From Chthoniobacter flavus (GTDB taxonomy: Bacteria; Verrucomicrobiota; Verrucomicrobiia; Chthoniobacterales; Terrimicrobiaceae), in NCBI GenBank assembly GCA_945863785.1, contig CAMBAQ010000003.1:1-25644 (forward strand): DNA of 25,644 nt, read 5' to 3'. Under the pieces are notes generated by a model. The model ran no database searches. It was given only the letters and a program-made list of their open reading frames with translations, and was not told where the DNA came from. The position numbers and the translations under genes are program-made. Shown here piece after piece: positions 14,533-22,412 of this stretch (the first letter of the stretch is position 1; the number at the start of each line of letters is the position of its first letter).

Positions 14533-15511
14533 TCGCACCACTTCCATCATTGGAACTGGCAGCTATCTTCCCGAGCGCGTTCTGACCAATGCCGACCTTG
14601 AGGTCATGGTGGAGACCAATCATCAATGGATTGTTGAGCGTACTGGGATCCTTGAGAGGCGCATCGCGGGTCCCAACGAGTTCACAAGCCACATGGCCGC
14701 CGAGGCCGCGAAAGCCGCCATCGAAAATGCCGGCATCACCGTGGATGAGATTGACCTGATTCTGGTCGGGACCATCACCCCAGACACGGTTTTTCCTTCC
14801 ACGGCATGCCATGTCCAGCGCTTGATCGGGGCAAAAAACGCGACCTGTTTTGATGTGAATGCCGCTTGTTCCGGGTTCCTCTACGGCGTCGAAATTGCGA
14901 ACCAATTTATAGCGAACCACGCCTACGATACTATTCTCGTCATCGGAGCCGATAAGCTGAGCAGTATTGTAAACTGGAAGGATCGTAATACCTGCGTCCT
15001 CTTTGGCGATGGAGCCGGAGCGGCTATCCTGCGTTCCCGTCCCGAATCTCGTGGCATCATCACGACTTATATGGGTAGCGATGGAAATTACGCGGACATG
15101 CTTCATATGCCCGGCGGTGGTTGCGCGATCCCGATCACCAGTGAAAATGTCGATTCGCAACTCAACACGCTGCACATGAATGGACGTGAGACCTTCAAGC
15201 AGGCTGTGACTTCCATGATGCGGGCCGCCAATATCGTCCTCGACCGCTGTGGTCTCACTCCTCAGGACATCAAATGCGTGATCCCTCACCAAGCGAATAT
15301 CCGGATCATCGAAGCCATGGCCGACCGACTTGAGGTTCCGATGAGTCAGTTTCACATCAATCTCGATAAATGCGGCAACACCTCCGCCGCTGCCGTGGCC
15401 ATCGCGCTAGATGAGGCCGCGCGTAGTGGTCGTTTTGAAGTTGGGGATCTTTTGTTGCTTGTCGTTTTCGGCGGTGGCCTGACTTATGCCAGTTCGGTGA
15501 TCGAGTGGTGA
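14495..15511 (+). CDS. fabH: 3-oxoacyl-ACP synthase III FabH
   Basis: 338 residues. FabH condenses acetyl-CoA with malonyl-ACP and so starts fatty acid synthesis. The Cys-His-Asn triad is Cys125 (NAACSGFLYG), His265 (VIPHQANIRI) and Asn295 (KCGNTSAAAV). The glycine-rich end (FGGGLTYAS) is typical. The first ATG lies inside plsX; about 15 residues precede the conserved TTSIIGTGSYLP strand, so a slightly later start is also possible. No acpP, fabD or fabG follows; instead a nitric oxide synthase gene starts 44 bases downstream. Confidence 0.97.
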   Translation: MKKTLREIPSRPSRTTSIIGTGSYLPERVLTNADLEVMVETNHQWIVERTGILERRIAGPNEFTSHMAAEAAKAAIENAGITVDEIDLILVGTITPDTVFPSTACHVQRLIGAKNATCFDVNAACSGFLYGVEIANQFIANHAYDTILVIGADKLSSIVNWKDRNTCVLFGDGAGAAILRSRPESRGIITTYMGSDGNYADMLHMPGGGCAIPITSENVDSQLNTLHMNGRETFKQAVTSMMRAANIVLDRCGLTPQDIKCVIPHQANIRIIEAMADRLEVPMSQFHINLDKCGNTSAAAVAIALDEAARSGRFEVGDLLLLVVFGGGLTYASSVIEW

Positions 15512-15524
15512 TGTTTCGACATCC

Positions 15525-15546
15525 GTGACGCTCCAGTGAGCGTAAC
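15525..15546 (+). other. Stem-loop just upstream of the nitric oxide synthase start
   Basis: ACGCTC (15528-15533) pairs perfectly with GAGCGT (15538-15543) around the tetraloop CAGT; two more pairs (GT/AC) beyond one mismatch extend it. It sits between fabH and the NOS ATG, ending about 10 bases before it, where it could overlap the ribosome landing site. There is no T-run after it, so it is not a plain terminator. Confidence 0.4.
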
Positions 15547-15555
15547 TCCACCATC

Positions 15556-16680
15556 ATGTGTCCCGAATCTTTTAAAAAACCGGTAGAGGTGCGTGGTGAA
15601 AAAATCTCTTCATCCACTCAAGAAGCCTTGGATTTTCTTGAGGCCTGTCGTGCAGAGAAACAATGGAGTGAGGAAAAGTTCAATTCCCGGCAGGGTGCGG
15701 TGTTGGCAGGTGAGTGGACGCTTTCCTTTGAGGAACTCGAGCACGGTGCCCGTATGGCTTGGCGGAATAATGCGCGCTGCATTGGCCGTCTTTTCTGGCC
15801 GTCCCTCCGCGTTCGTGATCTGCGTCACATTTCGGATCCCGATGAAGTTTACGCCGCTCTTTTGGAGCACCTCACGATCGGCACCAATAATGGAAAAATC
15901 CAACCGCTTGCGACGGTCTTTGCTCACTCCGACAGCGATGGACCGGTTGTTCGCATATGGAATCACCAACTTCTCTCCTATGCAGGATACGAGCAACCGG
16001 ACGGATTGATTTGTGGAGATCCGAAAAACCGAGATTTCACTCGTGAGGCGATCCGTCTAGGATGGAAGGGCGAAGGCACAAGGTTCGACCTCCTTCCAAT
16101 CATCATTCAAAAGCGAGGTGAAGCTCCTCGACTTTACCCCCCGCCTACGGCTCAGGCGCTGGAAATCCCGCTCACTCATCCCCAATTTTCGTGGTTCCCC
16201 GAGCTGGGCCTGAAGTGGTACGCCATACCCGTTCTCTCCGACATGAACCTCCGTATAGGCGGCATGGATTTTCCGGCGACACCCTTCAATGGTTGGTATA
16301 TGGGAACGGAGATTGGTTCACGCGACCTAGGTGATGCTGACCGCTACAATGTCCTGCCCGCCATTGCTGAAAAGATGGGATTGGATATATCGCGTTCATC
16401 TGCGCTTTGGCTGGATCGTGCGCTTGTGGAGTTGAATGCCTCCGTCCTTCATTCTTTTGAGAATGCTGGAGCGCGTATCGTGGATCATCATCGAGCCTCC
16501 TCCGAGTTTATGGAATTCACCGCACGTGAGATGAAGGCTGGACGTGCCGTGTCGGCGGACTGGAGTTGGATTGTTCCGCCGATGTCAGGGTCGGCAACCC
16601 CAGTTTTTCATCAACGTTGGGAGGATCTCCAAATTTTTCCCGATTTTATTTCCCAACCCAAAGCTTGGGTGAAATTTTAA
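15556..16680 (+). CDS. nos: Bacterial nitric oxide synthase oxygenase
   Basis: 374 residues, the length of stand-alone bacterial NOS oxygenase domains. NOS oxidises L-arginine to citrulline and nitric oxide with haem and a pterin. The haem-thiolate motif is Trp70-Arg-Asn-Asn-Ala-Arg-Cys75-Ile-Gly-Arg. The substrate-binding motif is FNGWYMGTEIGSRDLGD with Glu252 as the arginine-binding residue. The pterin-site segment is DWSWIVPPMSGSATPVFHQ (335-353). The N-terminal zinc-binding hook of animal enzymes and any reductase domain are absent, so it must borrow electrons from cellular flavodoxin or reductases. It lies 44 bases after fabH and may be cotranscribed with it. Convergent with the HDOD gene, 6 bases apart. 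Confidence 0.96.
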   Translation: MCPESFKKPVEVRGEKISSSTQEALDFLEACRAEKQWSEEKFNSRQGAVLAGEWTLSFEELEHGARMAWRNNARCIGRLFWPSLRVRDLRHISDPDEVYAALLEHLTIGTNNGKIQPLATVFAHSDSDGPVVRIWNHQLLSYAGYEQPDGLICGDPKNRDFTREAIRLGWKGEGTRFDLLPIIIQKRGEAPRLYPPPTAQALEIPLTHPQFSWFPELGLKWYAIPVLSDMNLRIGGMDFPATPFNGWYMGTEIGSRDLGDADRYNVLPAIAEKMGLDISRSSALWLDRALVELNASVLHSFENAGARIVDHHRASSEFMEFTAREMKAGRAVSADWSWIVPPMSGSATPVFHQRWEDLQIFPDFISQPKAWVKF

Positions 16681-16686
16681 AGGCGC

Positions 16687-17556
16687 TTAGTTGAAGTGGA
16701 TCTGCCCGTCGGGTGCCACAAAGCGTTGCATGGCGGATAGGATTTCCGGGAGGGCCGCATCCATTTGCTCCTCGGTGAAGCCGGCTTCGGCCAAGCATTT
16801 TTCATCCGGTTCGTAGTAGTAGCCGTCCGCTCCGACCCCATATCCCAGTTGAGAGGCCGCGTGTTTCGCAGCGTGGATGAGGGTCACAAGGGGTTTATCG
16901 ACATCGGGAGCCTGCGAGGGGGATTGATAGTAAAAACCCACGGAAATGAATGCAGACGGGAAACCCCACGTTTCCAAAAGAGCTTTTGTGACTTGGCTTG
17001 AATTATATCCGAGAATGGCTGTTTCTGCCTCTCGCCAAGTTGCATATTCGTTCGGTACGCGGCTCGCAACCTCGTCGAGAGCACTCAGGTTAGCGTAAGC
17101 GAGGGCGAACTTGCCCAGATCGTGGATCAGGCCGGCCGTGTATGCCGTTGAGGTATCCGCCAGATTGGTAAAACCGGCAAAGACTTCTGCGCAGATCGCC
17201 ACGCAAAGCGAATGGCGACAGAGGTCGCCAGGTTCCCATCCATAGCCTCGGAGCGGATGAACAAGCCAGCGGCCGGTCAGGGTGTTTGCCGCAATCCGGT
17301 AGAGGGTTTTGCTACCCAGACGAAGGACGGCATCGGCGATATTGTCGCAGCGTGATGCATTTCCGAAGTAGGCGGAGTTGGCTGTCCTCAACACACTGGT
17401 CGCGAGTCCCGTATCCATCGTGATGAGGGTTTCGAGCTCCCCGATATCAGCCGCAGATCCCTCGGTGAGCTTGAGGAGTTTAGGCAGAATCGCTGGAGCG
17501 CAAGGGATGGAGCGGGTCATTTCGACCACAGTCTGCATTTCGGCGGCTTTATTCAT
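16687..17556 (-). CDS. HDOD domain signalling protein
   Basis: 289 residues. HDOD domains are HD-related, usually non-hydrolytic output or scaffold domains in bacterial signalling. The N-terminal bundle begins with TRSIPCAPAILPKLLKL, then VLRTANSAYFG (about 55-65) and AVLRLGSKTLYRIAA, the classic HDOD pattern. An HD pair occurs at His145-Asp146 (GLIHDLGKFALA), where some HDOD proteins keep and others lose it. The start codon overlaps the cheD stop by one base (TGATG, 17554-17558), so cheD and this gene are coupled, placing it in the chemosensory context. No receiver or membrane segment is visible. Confidence 0.88.
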   Translation of the reverse strand: MNKAAEMQTVVEMTRSIPCAPAILPKLLKLTEGSAADIGELETLITMDTGLATSVLRTANSAYFGNASRCDNIADAVLRLGSKTLYRIAANTLTGRWLVHPLRGYGWEPGDLCRHSLCVAICAEVFAGFTNLADTSTAYTAGLIHDLGKFALAYANLSALDEVASRVPNEYATWREAETAILGYNSSQVTKALLETWGFPSAFISVGFYYQSPSQAPDVDKPLVTLIHAAKHAASQLGYGVGADGYYYEPDEKCLAEAGFTEEQMDAALPEILSAMQRFVAPDGQIHFN

Positions 17557-18068
17557 CAGCGAATGAACTCCGGTTTGGCGGGAACTTTGACAATGACTTC
17601 CCCAGTTTGGTTATCAAGACGGATTGTGCGATTCACTCGGCCGCTCACCTCCCAAGCAACCACATCAAGTTCGAGCGAGTCACTGAGCTGATAAAACATG
17701 TCGATGTTTTTGGAGCCAATGCGGAAAAATTTGTCGGACAACATGAGTTCCGCGCCCCCGAAGACCTTGCAGCGGATATGGCTTTTTTTGGCGCCTGCCC
17801 GAATCATGGACTCCAAGGCTAGCGGCAAACCCGTATCAAGAAACATCGGTGGACGGATTTTTTGCCCTTCGCGGATCGTTGAGCTTGGCAGCATGACGTG
17901 AAGGAGCCCTCCCACGTGGTGCTTCTCATCGTGAAAAGTGATACCTAGACAGGATCCAAGGGCAAATGTCGCGATGTAGGTGAGGGGGTCCGTACTGATT
18001 TTAAAGTCAGCGACTCCCACCACCAAGGTGCGCATCTGATCTTCAATGGGTTGTGGTCTCTGTGCCAT
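17556..18068 (-). CDS. cheD: Chemoreceptor glutamine deamidase CheD
   Basis: 170 residues. CheD deamidates glutamines of chemoreceptors and, in other bacteria, interacts with CheC. The catalytic pair is Cys40 (LGSCLGITFHD) and His57 (GGLLHVMLP), with the 17-residue spacing of the Thermotoga enzyme. FGGAELM (about 104-110) is also conserved. The family usually begins near an MRTLVVGVAD-like strand, so the ATG at 18035 is an alternative start. No CheC or receptor gene is in the window. It is divergent from cheA, with 245 bases between the two starts. Confidence 0.95.
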   Translation of the reverse strand: MAQRPQPIEDQMRTLVVGVADFKISTDPLTYIATFALGSCLGITFHDEKHHVGGLLHVMLPSSTIREGQKIRPPMFLDTGLPLALESMIRAGAKKSHIRCKVFGGAELMLSDKFFRIGSKNIDMFYQLSDSLELDVVAWEVSGRVNRTIRLDNQTGEVIVKVPAKPEFIR

Positions 18069-18313
18069 GTTTCATGCGCATTCCTAAAATACGCCAGATC
18101 ACAAGGTAGGTGATTTTCCGCCATAATAAAGAGGAATGTGACATAGGGTCCGTGTGGCATTTCGCTGATCAATGAAAAAGGGGAAAAGACATCTAAAAAA
18201 GAATGTGCGGCAAGGGATGCTTTTGGTTGAATGATGTTTGGGCCTATGCGTCATGGCTGTTTTTGGTGCCGCCTATCTCCTTGCGAAGCATTGAGCCGTT
18301 TATTTTAAAAACT
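18069..18313. promoter_or_regulatory. Divergent cheD / cheA intergenic region
   Basis: 245 bases between the cheD and cheA starts, the longest gene-free stretch in the window. It must hold the promoters for both directions. I find no clear repeat, strong hairpin or sigma-28-type flagellar promoter. The frame of cheA is open upstream to 18203 but the added residues look non-conserved. Confidence 0.4.
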
Positions 18314-20476
18314 ATGTCAACTCAGGATCTTTCTAAAATCGACCTATGGATCGAACAGGCCACCAAGGAAATCATTCTCTCGGAGCCTGGCACCGATCGC
18401 TCTCAGTTTCCGCTTCGGGACTTGCTCTCCAGTCTTGCCGATAAGTCGGCCACGCTTGCCGACATGGAGGAATTTCATCGTGCGGCCACTTTTTCCACGA
18501 CATTCATCGAGGAGCTTCTTTTTTCGGGGCAAAACTATACTCAGGCGCAATTGGATGTTCTGAACGATCTCGCTGGTCAGTTGCGGCTTTTGCGAATGGA
18601 TCCGGCCTGCAAATTTGAGGCTCCCGATTTGGGTGGGGCGGGTGTTGAGGAGGTTTCAGTTAGCGCTCAAGTGTCTCCGGAGGTTTCTCCGATTTCCGAT
18701 GAGCTTGATGAGTACACCTCGGTGAATCTGGAGAACGACGGCGACATCCTGCGGGAGTTTGTTAATGAGTCCCGCGAGCATCTTGAAAATATCGAGCAGG
18801 GCATCCTTATTCTTGAGGAGCGTCCTGACGACGCCGAAATGCTGAGTTCCATTTTTCGGGCCTTTCATACCTTCAAAGGAGCGTCGGGATTTCTCCGCCT
18901 CATGCCGGTCAACCGCCTTTCGCATGAGTTGGAAAGCCTTTTAGATTCAGCTCGCTCAGGACGCCTGCTCCTCAATCCCAAAATCATCGATATTATTCTC
19001 GCAGGAAAAGACATTCTGAAAGATTTCATCGACGAATTGCAGCTCCAGATCGACCAGCACAAACCAGTCGAGCCGATTCATGTTCCCGGTAACGATCTCA
19101 CCATGCGGGTGCGTCATATTTTAGCCAATCCCCAGTCAGTCGAGGATCTGATTTCGGGCGAGGTTGCCGACGGTTTGGATGCCACAGCAGAGGCAGCAGT
19201 CCCTTCGCGCAATGGCGGTCCTGAGGCTAAGAAAAAGTCCACCTCGCAGATGATGAAGGTGGATACGCGCAAGTTTGATAACCTAGTCGAGCTTGTGGGC
19301 GAGTTGGTGATTGCGCAGACACAGGTTTCCCAGCATCCGGATCTGGTGAATCTCCGCAGCCAGCAGCTCAGTCGAAATCTTCTACAGTTAAGCCAGATCG
19401 CATTGGAACTTCAAAAAATCGCAATGTCCCTCCGCATGGTCGCCATCAAGGCCACTTTTCAAAAAATGAATCGCCTTGTGCGCGACCTCACCGCCAGCAT
19501 TCAAAAGCAAGTCGAGCTTGTCATTTCTGGAGAGGAGACGGAGATGGATCGCACCATCGTAGAGGAGCTGGGCGATCCACTCATGCATATGATTCGGAAT
19601 TCCGTCGATCATGGAGTCGAAATGCCCGCCGACCGCATTGCTAAAGGAAAGCCCGCAAAGGGAATAGTCCGCCTCTCAGCCTATCATCAGGGTGGAAACA
19701 TGGTGATCGAGATCGCCGATGATGGCGCCGGACTGAACAAACAGCGGATTCTCTCGAAGGCGATCGAAAGAGGTATTGTCGCTCCCGACGCCGAACTCGA
19801 AGACCGGCAAATCTTCGATTTGATCTTCGCGCCCGGATTTTCGACAGCGGAGAAAATCACCGACATCTCGGGGCGAGGGGTGGGCATGGATGTGGTGAAG
19901 CAAAATATCGCCAAATTGCGCGGAAAAATTGAGATCGACTCGACGCCAGGCGAAGGCACCACCTTCCGAATTTTTCTGCCTCTCACGCTCGCCATCCTCG
20001 ATGGCTTGATTGCGCGCGTCGGCGATCAAAGGTACATCTTCCCGACACTCTCAGTCTGCGAGTCCTTCCGCCCAACGGCAGAAATGATTTCCACAGTCTA
20101 TGGCAAGGGCGAGGTCGTGAAAGTGCGTGGCAAGCTTCGCCCAATGCTTCGTCTGCATGAATACTTCGACATTGTGCCTCGCACCATGGATCCCACGCGT
20201 GCGCTCATCATTGTGGTAGAATCCGCCAATCAGCAGCGCTGCATCCTAGTCGATGAACTCATCGGCAAGCAGGAAGTGGTCATTAAGAGTCTGGATGAGC
20301 GATTTAAACAAAACAAAGCCCTCGCGGGAGCAGCCATCCTCGGTGACGGCAAGGTTGGCCTGATCCTCGACCCTCGCACTTTGGTGCAGGTGAGTATTCC
20401 CGCCGATGTGAACCGAGCCGAGGCTTCTCAGGCGATTCTTGATGCAGCGGCAAGTCCGGCTGCCTTCACGATGTAG
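18314..20476 (+). CDS. cheA: Chemotaxis histidine kinase CheA with N-terminal extension
   Basis: 720 residues from ATG at 18314. Domains in order: an unassigned helical N-terminal region (1-about 110), an acidic/Pro-Ser linker, an Hpt domain (about 142-245) with phospho-acceptor His185 in FRAFHTFKGASGFL, a linker with no visible CheY-binding domain, a dimerisation segment (KVDTRKFDNLVELVGELVIAQ), and the HATPase domain with N box MIRNSVDHGVE, G1 DDGAGL and G2 GRGVGMDVV. A C-terminal CheW-like domain begins near LAILDGLIARVGDQRY. It autophosphorylates and passes phosphate to CheY/CheB. The Hpt is normally at the very N-terminus, so the 140 preceding residues are unusual. The 3' end overlaps cheB antiparallel by 49 bases. 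Confidence 0.95.
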   Translation: MSTQDLSKIDLWIEQATKEIILSEPGTDRSQFPLRDLLSSLADKSATLADMEEFHRAATFSTTFIEELLFSGQNYTQAQLDVLNDLAGQLRLLRMDPACKFEAPDLGGAGVEEVSVSAQVSPEVSPISDELDEYTSVNLENDGDILREFVNESREHLENIEQGILILEERPDDAEMLSSIFRAFHTFKGASGFLRLMPVNRLSHELESLLDSARSGRLLLNPKIIDIILAGKDILKDFIDELQLQIDQHKPVEPIHVPGNDLTMRVRHILANPQSVEDLISGEVADGLDATAEAAVPSRNGGPEAKKKSTSQMMKVDTRKFDNLVELVGELVIAQTQVSQHPDLVNLRSQQLSRNLLQLSQIALELQKIAMSLRMVAIKATFQKMNRLVRDLTASIQKQVELVISGEETEMDRTIVEELGDPLMHMIRNSVDHGVEMPADRIAKGKPAKGIVRLSAYHQGGNMVIEIADDGAGLNKQRILSKAIERGIVAPDAELEDRQIFDLIFAPGFSTAEKITDISGRGVGMDVVKQNIAKLRGKIEIDSTPGEGTTFRIFLPLTLAILDGLIARVGDQRYIFPTLSVCESFRPTAEMISTVYGKGEVVKVRGKLRPMLRLHEYFDIVPRTMDPTRALIIVVESANQQRCILVDELIGKQEVVIKSLDERFKQNKALAGAAILGDGKVGLILDPRTLVQVSIPADVNRAEASQAILDAAASPAAFTM

Positions 20477-21498
20477 GCGGCGATGCCGTGTAGTGGGACT
20501 GACCTCTCCGCCGCGCCGGTATCCATGGCGACCTTCGGCATCCCGTAGACGATGCTGGTCTTTTCATCTTGGGCAAAAGTGATCGCTCCAGCCGTGCGCA
20601 GAGCCAAGAGACCTTCTGCCCCATCTCGGCCCATGCCTGTGAAAATCCCGGCCACCGCGCGTGAGCCTGCGATCGGTGCAGCGGATTGAAAAAGAAGATC
20701 CACCGAGGGGCGGTGGTGCATGATTTTTGGGGCTTGCTTAATGCTGACGCTGTAGCCTTCCGGGCCGCGTTTTTGAAGTAACATGTGGTAGTCGCCCGGT
20801 GCCACCAGTGCGAGGCCTGGCCTTAATATATCTCCATCTTTGGCTTCCCTTACCTCGATCGCGGAGACGGAATTCAGGCGCTCAGCGAATGGGCCGCTGA
20901 AGGTGGCTGGAATGTGTTGCACAATACAGATGCCGGGAAGATCGCCGGGCAGTTGGCTAAAAACTTCGCGCAGGGCTTCCGTGCCACCCGTCGAGGCGCC
21001 TAGCAAAATCAATTGCCTTGGATTGTAGCGGGTCGTTCCCGTTGCAATCCTGTTCACTGGTGGCGCGGTCAGCGGAGCTTTCGTTCTCCGCATGGAGCTT
21101 GCTGCTGCCTTGATCTTAAAAATCAGCTCGGCTGCCAAATCCGTCATGAAGCGATCACTGGAAGGCTTTGCCAAAACATCCACGGCGCCGGCCTCGAGCG
21201 CCTCGAGTGCAATGTGAGAACCTGCTAGACTCAGGGAACTCATGATGATCACCGGCATCGGGTGGTGCTTCATCAGGATCTTGAGGAAAGTGAGCCCATC
21301 CATCTTTGGCATTTCAATATCCAGAGTGATGACATCCGGTTTGAGTTCGAGAATTTTATCGCGAGCGATATAGGGGTCCGCCGCTGTGCCGACCACTTCC
21401 AGATCTGGATCGGTGCGAAGAACATCACTCACCACTTTTCTCACCACCATCGAGTCGTCCACGATGAGGACTTTGATTTTCTTTGGATTCAAAATCAT
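20428..21498 (-). CDS. cheB: Protein-glutamate methylesterase CheB
   Basis: 356 residues from ATG at 21498. CheB removes methyl groups from chemoreceptors after phosphorylation by CheA. The receiver domain (1-about 125) has the acidic pocket DDS at 14-16, phospho-acceptor Asp60 (TLDIEMPKMDG) and Lys111 (AKPSS). After a linker the esterase domain carries Ser169 (LLGASTGG), His195 (VQHIPATF) and Asp292 (FTGMGRDGAEG), the full triad. A longer frame to 21630 is open but its extra 44 residues are within cheR and unlike the family. The ATG overlaps the cheR stop as ATGA, so cheR and cheB are coupled. Confidence 0.96.
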   Translation of the reverse strand: MILNPKKIKVLIVDDSMVVRKVVSDVLRTDPDLEVVGTAADPYIARDKILELKPDVITLDIEMPKMDGLTFLKILMKHHPMPVIIMSSLSLAGSHIALEALEAGAVDVLAKPSSDRFMTDLAAELIFKIKAAASSMRRTKAPLTAPPVNRIATGTTRYNPRQLILLGASTGGTEALREVFSQLPGDLPGICIVQHIPATFSGPFAERLNSVSAIEVREAKDGDILRPGLALVAPGDYHMLLQKRGPEGYSVSIKQAPKIMHHRPSVDLLFQSAAPIAGSRAVAGIFTGMGRDGAEGLLALRTAGAITFAQDEKTSIVYGMPKVAMDTGAAERSVPLHGIAAYIVKAAGLAAASRIA

Positions 21499-22337
21499 TT
21501 CGGTGCTTTCCTGTAAACGGCTGGCATGACGGTTTGGAGGCCGTGAGTGATGCCGGAAAGGCTCTCGGAGTGTCCGACCTTGAGATATCCGCCAGGCAAA
21601 AGCATTTTCGCCATCCGGTTGACGAGCCATTCCTGTGAAGGGCGGTCAAAATAAATCATCACATTCCTGCAAAAAATCACCTGAAACTGATGATCGAAGG
21701 GATACGAATCCTGAAACAGATTCATGAGATGCCAGTGCATGTTGGAGCGCAGTTCCGATTTCACCCGCAGGCGACCGACCTGTGAGCCGACGCCTCGTTG
21801 AAAGTAGCGACGCTTGATATCCAACGGCATCTCATCCAGTCGCGACTCGGGGTAGATGCCCGCTTGGGCAGTGGCTAGCGCCGTGGTGCTGATATCCGAA
21901 CATTCCATCAACCATCGGAAACCCGGATTTTTTTCCGCATTGCGGGCCAAAGTGATCGCGATGGAGTAGGGTTCCTCTCCCGTCGAGGCCGCGGCGCTCC
22001 AGCAGCGGAAGCACCCATCGCCGCGAAAGGAGGGATCTTTTTTGAAATCGCTGAAAACAGTCGATTCCAAAAAGTCGAAGTGTTTTTTTTCGCGGAAGAA
22101 AAAGGTGTGGTTGGTTGAAATCGCATCGACTAGGTGGTTGATCTCCTCGGCGCCATGCCGACCGTGAAGAATCTCGCAATAGTCGGCGTAGCTATCGCAA
22201 CCATGCGCGCGCAGGCGCTTCCCCAACCTAGAAGAGACAAGCTCCATCTTGCTTTCCCCTAAATGAATTCGACTATGCTGGTACACCAGTTGGCTGATTT
22301 TGATGTAGTCGGCTTTAGTGAGTTTGGGTTGAACCAT
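21495..22337 (-). CDS. cheR: Chemotaxis methyltransferase CheR
   Basis: 280 residues from ATG at 22337. CheR methylates glutamates of chemoreceptors with S-adenosylmethionine. Signature parts are STNHTFFFRE (74-83), the SAM-binding WSAAASTGEEPYSIA (113-127), the CSDISTTAL segment and FCRNVMIYFD near the C-terminus. The short alpha-helical N-terminal domain (about 1-70) is present. A further in-frame codon at 22364 would add 9 residues; the ATG at 22337 is preferred. It is coupled to cheB downstream, while 75 bases separate it from the SDR gene upstream on the same strand. Confidence 0.96.
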   Translation of the reverse strand: MVQPKLTKADYIKISQLVYQHSRIHLGESKMELVSSRLGKRLRAHGCDSYADYCEILHGRHGAEEINHLVDAISTNHTFFFREKKHFDFLESTVFSDFKKDPSFRGDGCFRCWSAAASTGEEPYSIAITLARNAEKNPGFRWLMECSDISTTALATAQAGIYPESRLDEMPLDIKRRYFQRGVGSQVGRLRVKSELRSNMHWHLMNLFQDSYPFDHQFQVIFCRNVMIYFDRPSQEWLVNRMAKMLLPGGYLKVGHSESLSGITHGLQTVMPAVYRKAPK

Positions 22338-22412
22338 GTGGATGGATGGACCAATCAAGCACAAAAGCGAGCGGACTAGCGAGCAGATCTTTCGGGCCGT
22401 CGCGCTCGAGTG

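Noticed and set aside
14459..15355. Minus-strand open frame of about 298 codons opposite fabH
   Set aside because: It is antisense to fabH, whose triad and motifs are intact, and its translation shows no protein family features.
18203..18313. Open in-frame extension of cheA by 37 codons with a hydrophobic stretch
   Set aside because: The residues do not look like any CheA N-terminus, and the ATG at 18314 starts a charged, helical segment normal for a cytoplasmic protein. Kept as an unlikely alternative only.
22338..22412. CG-rich inverted segments between the SDR gene and cheR
   Set aside because: The pairing arms are only six bases and about 30 bases apart, with no T-run; not convincing as a terminator.
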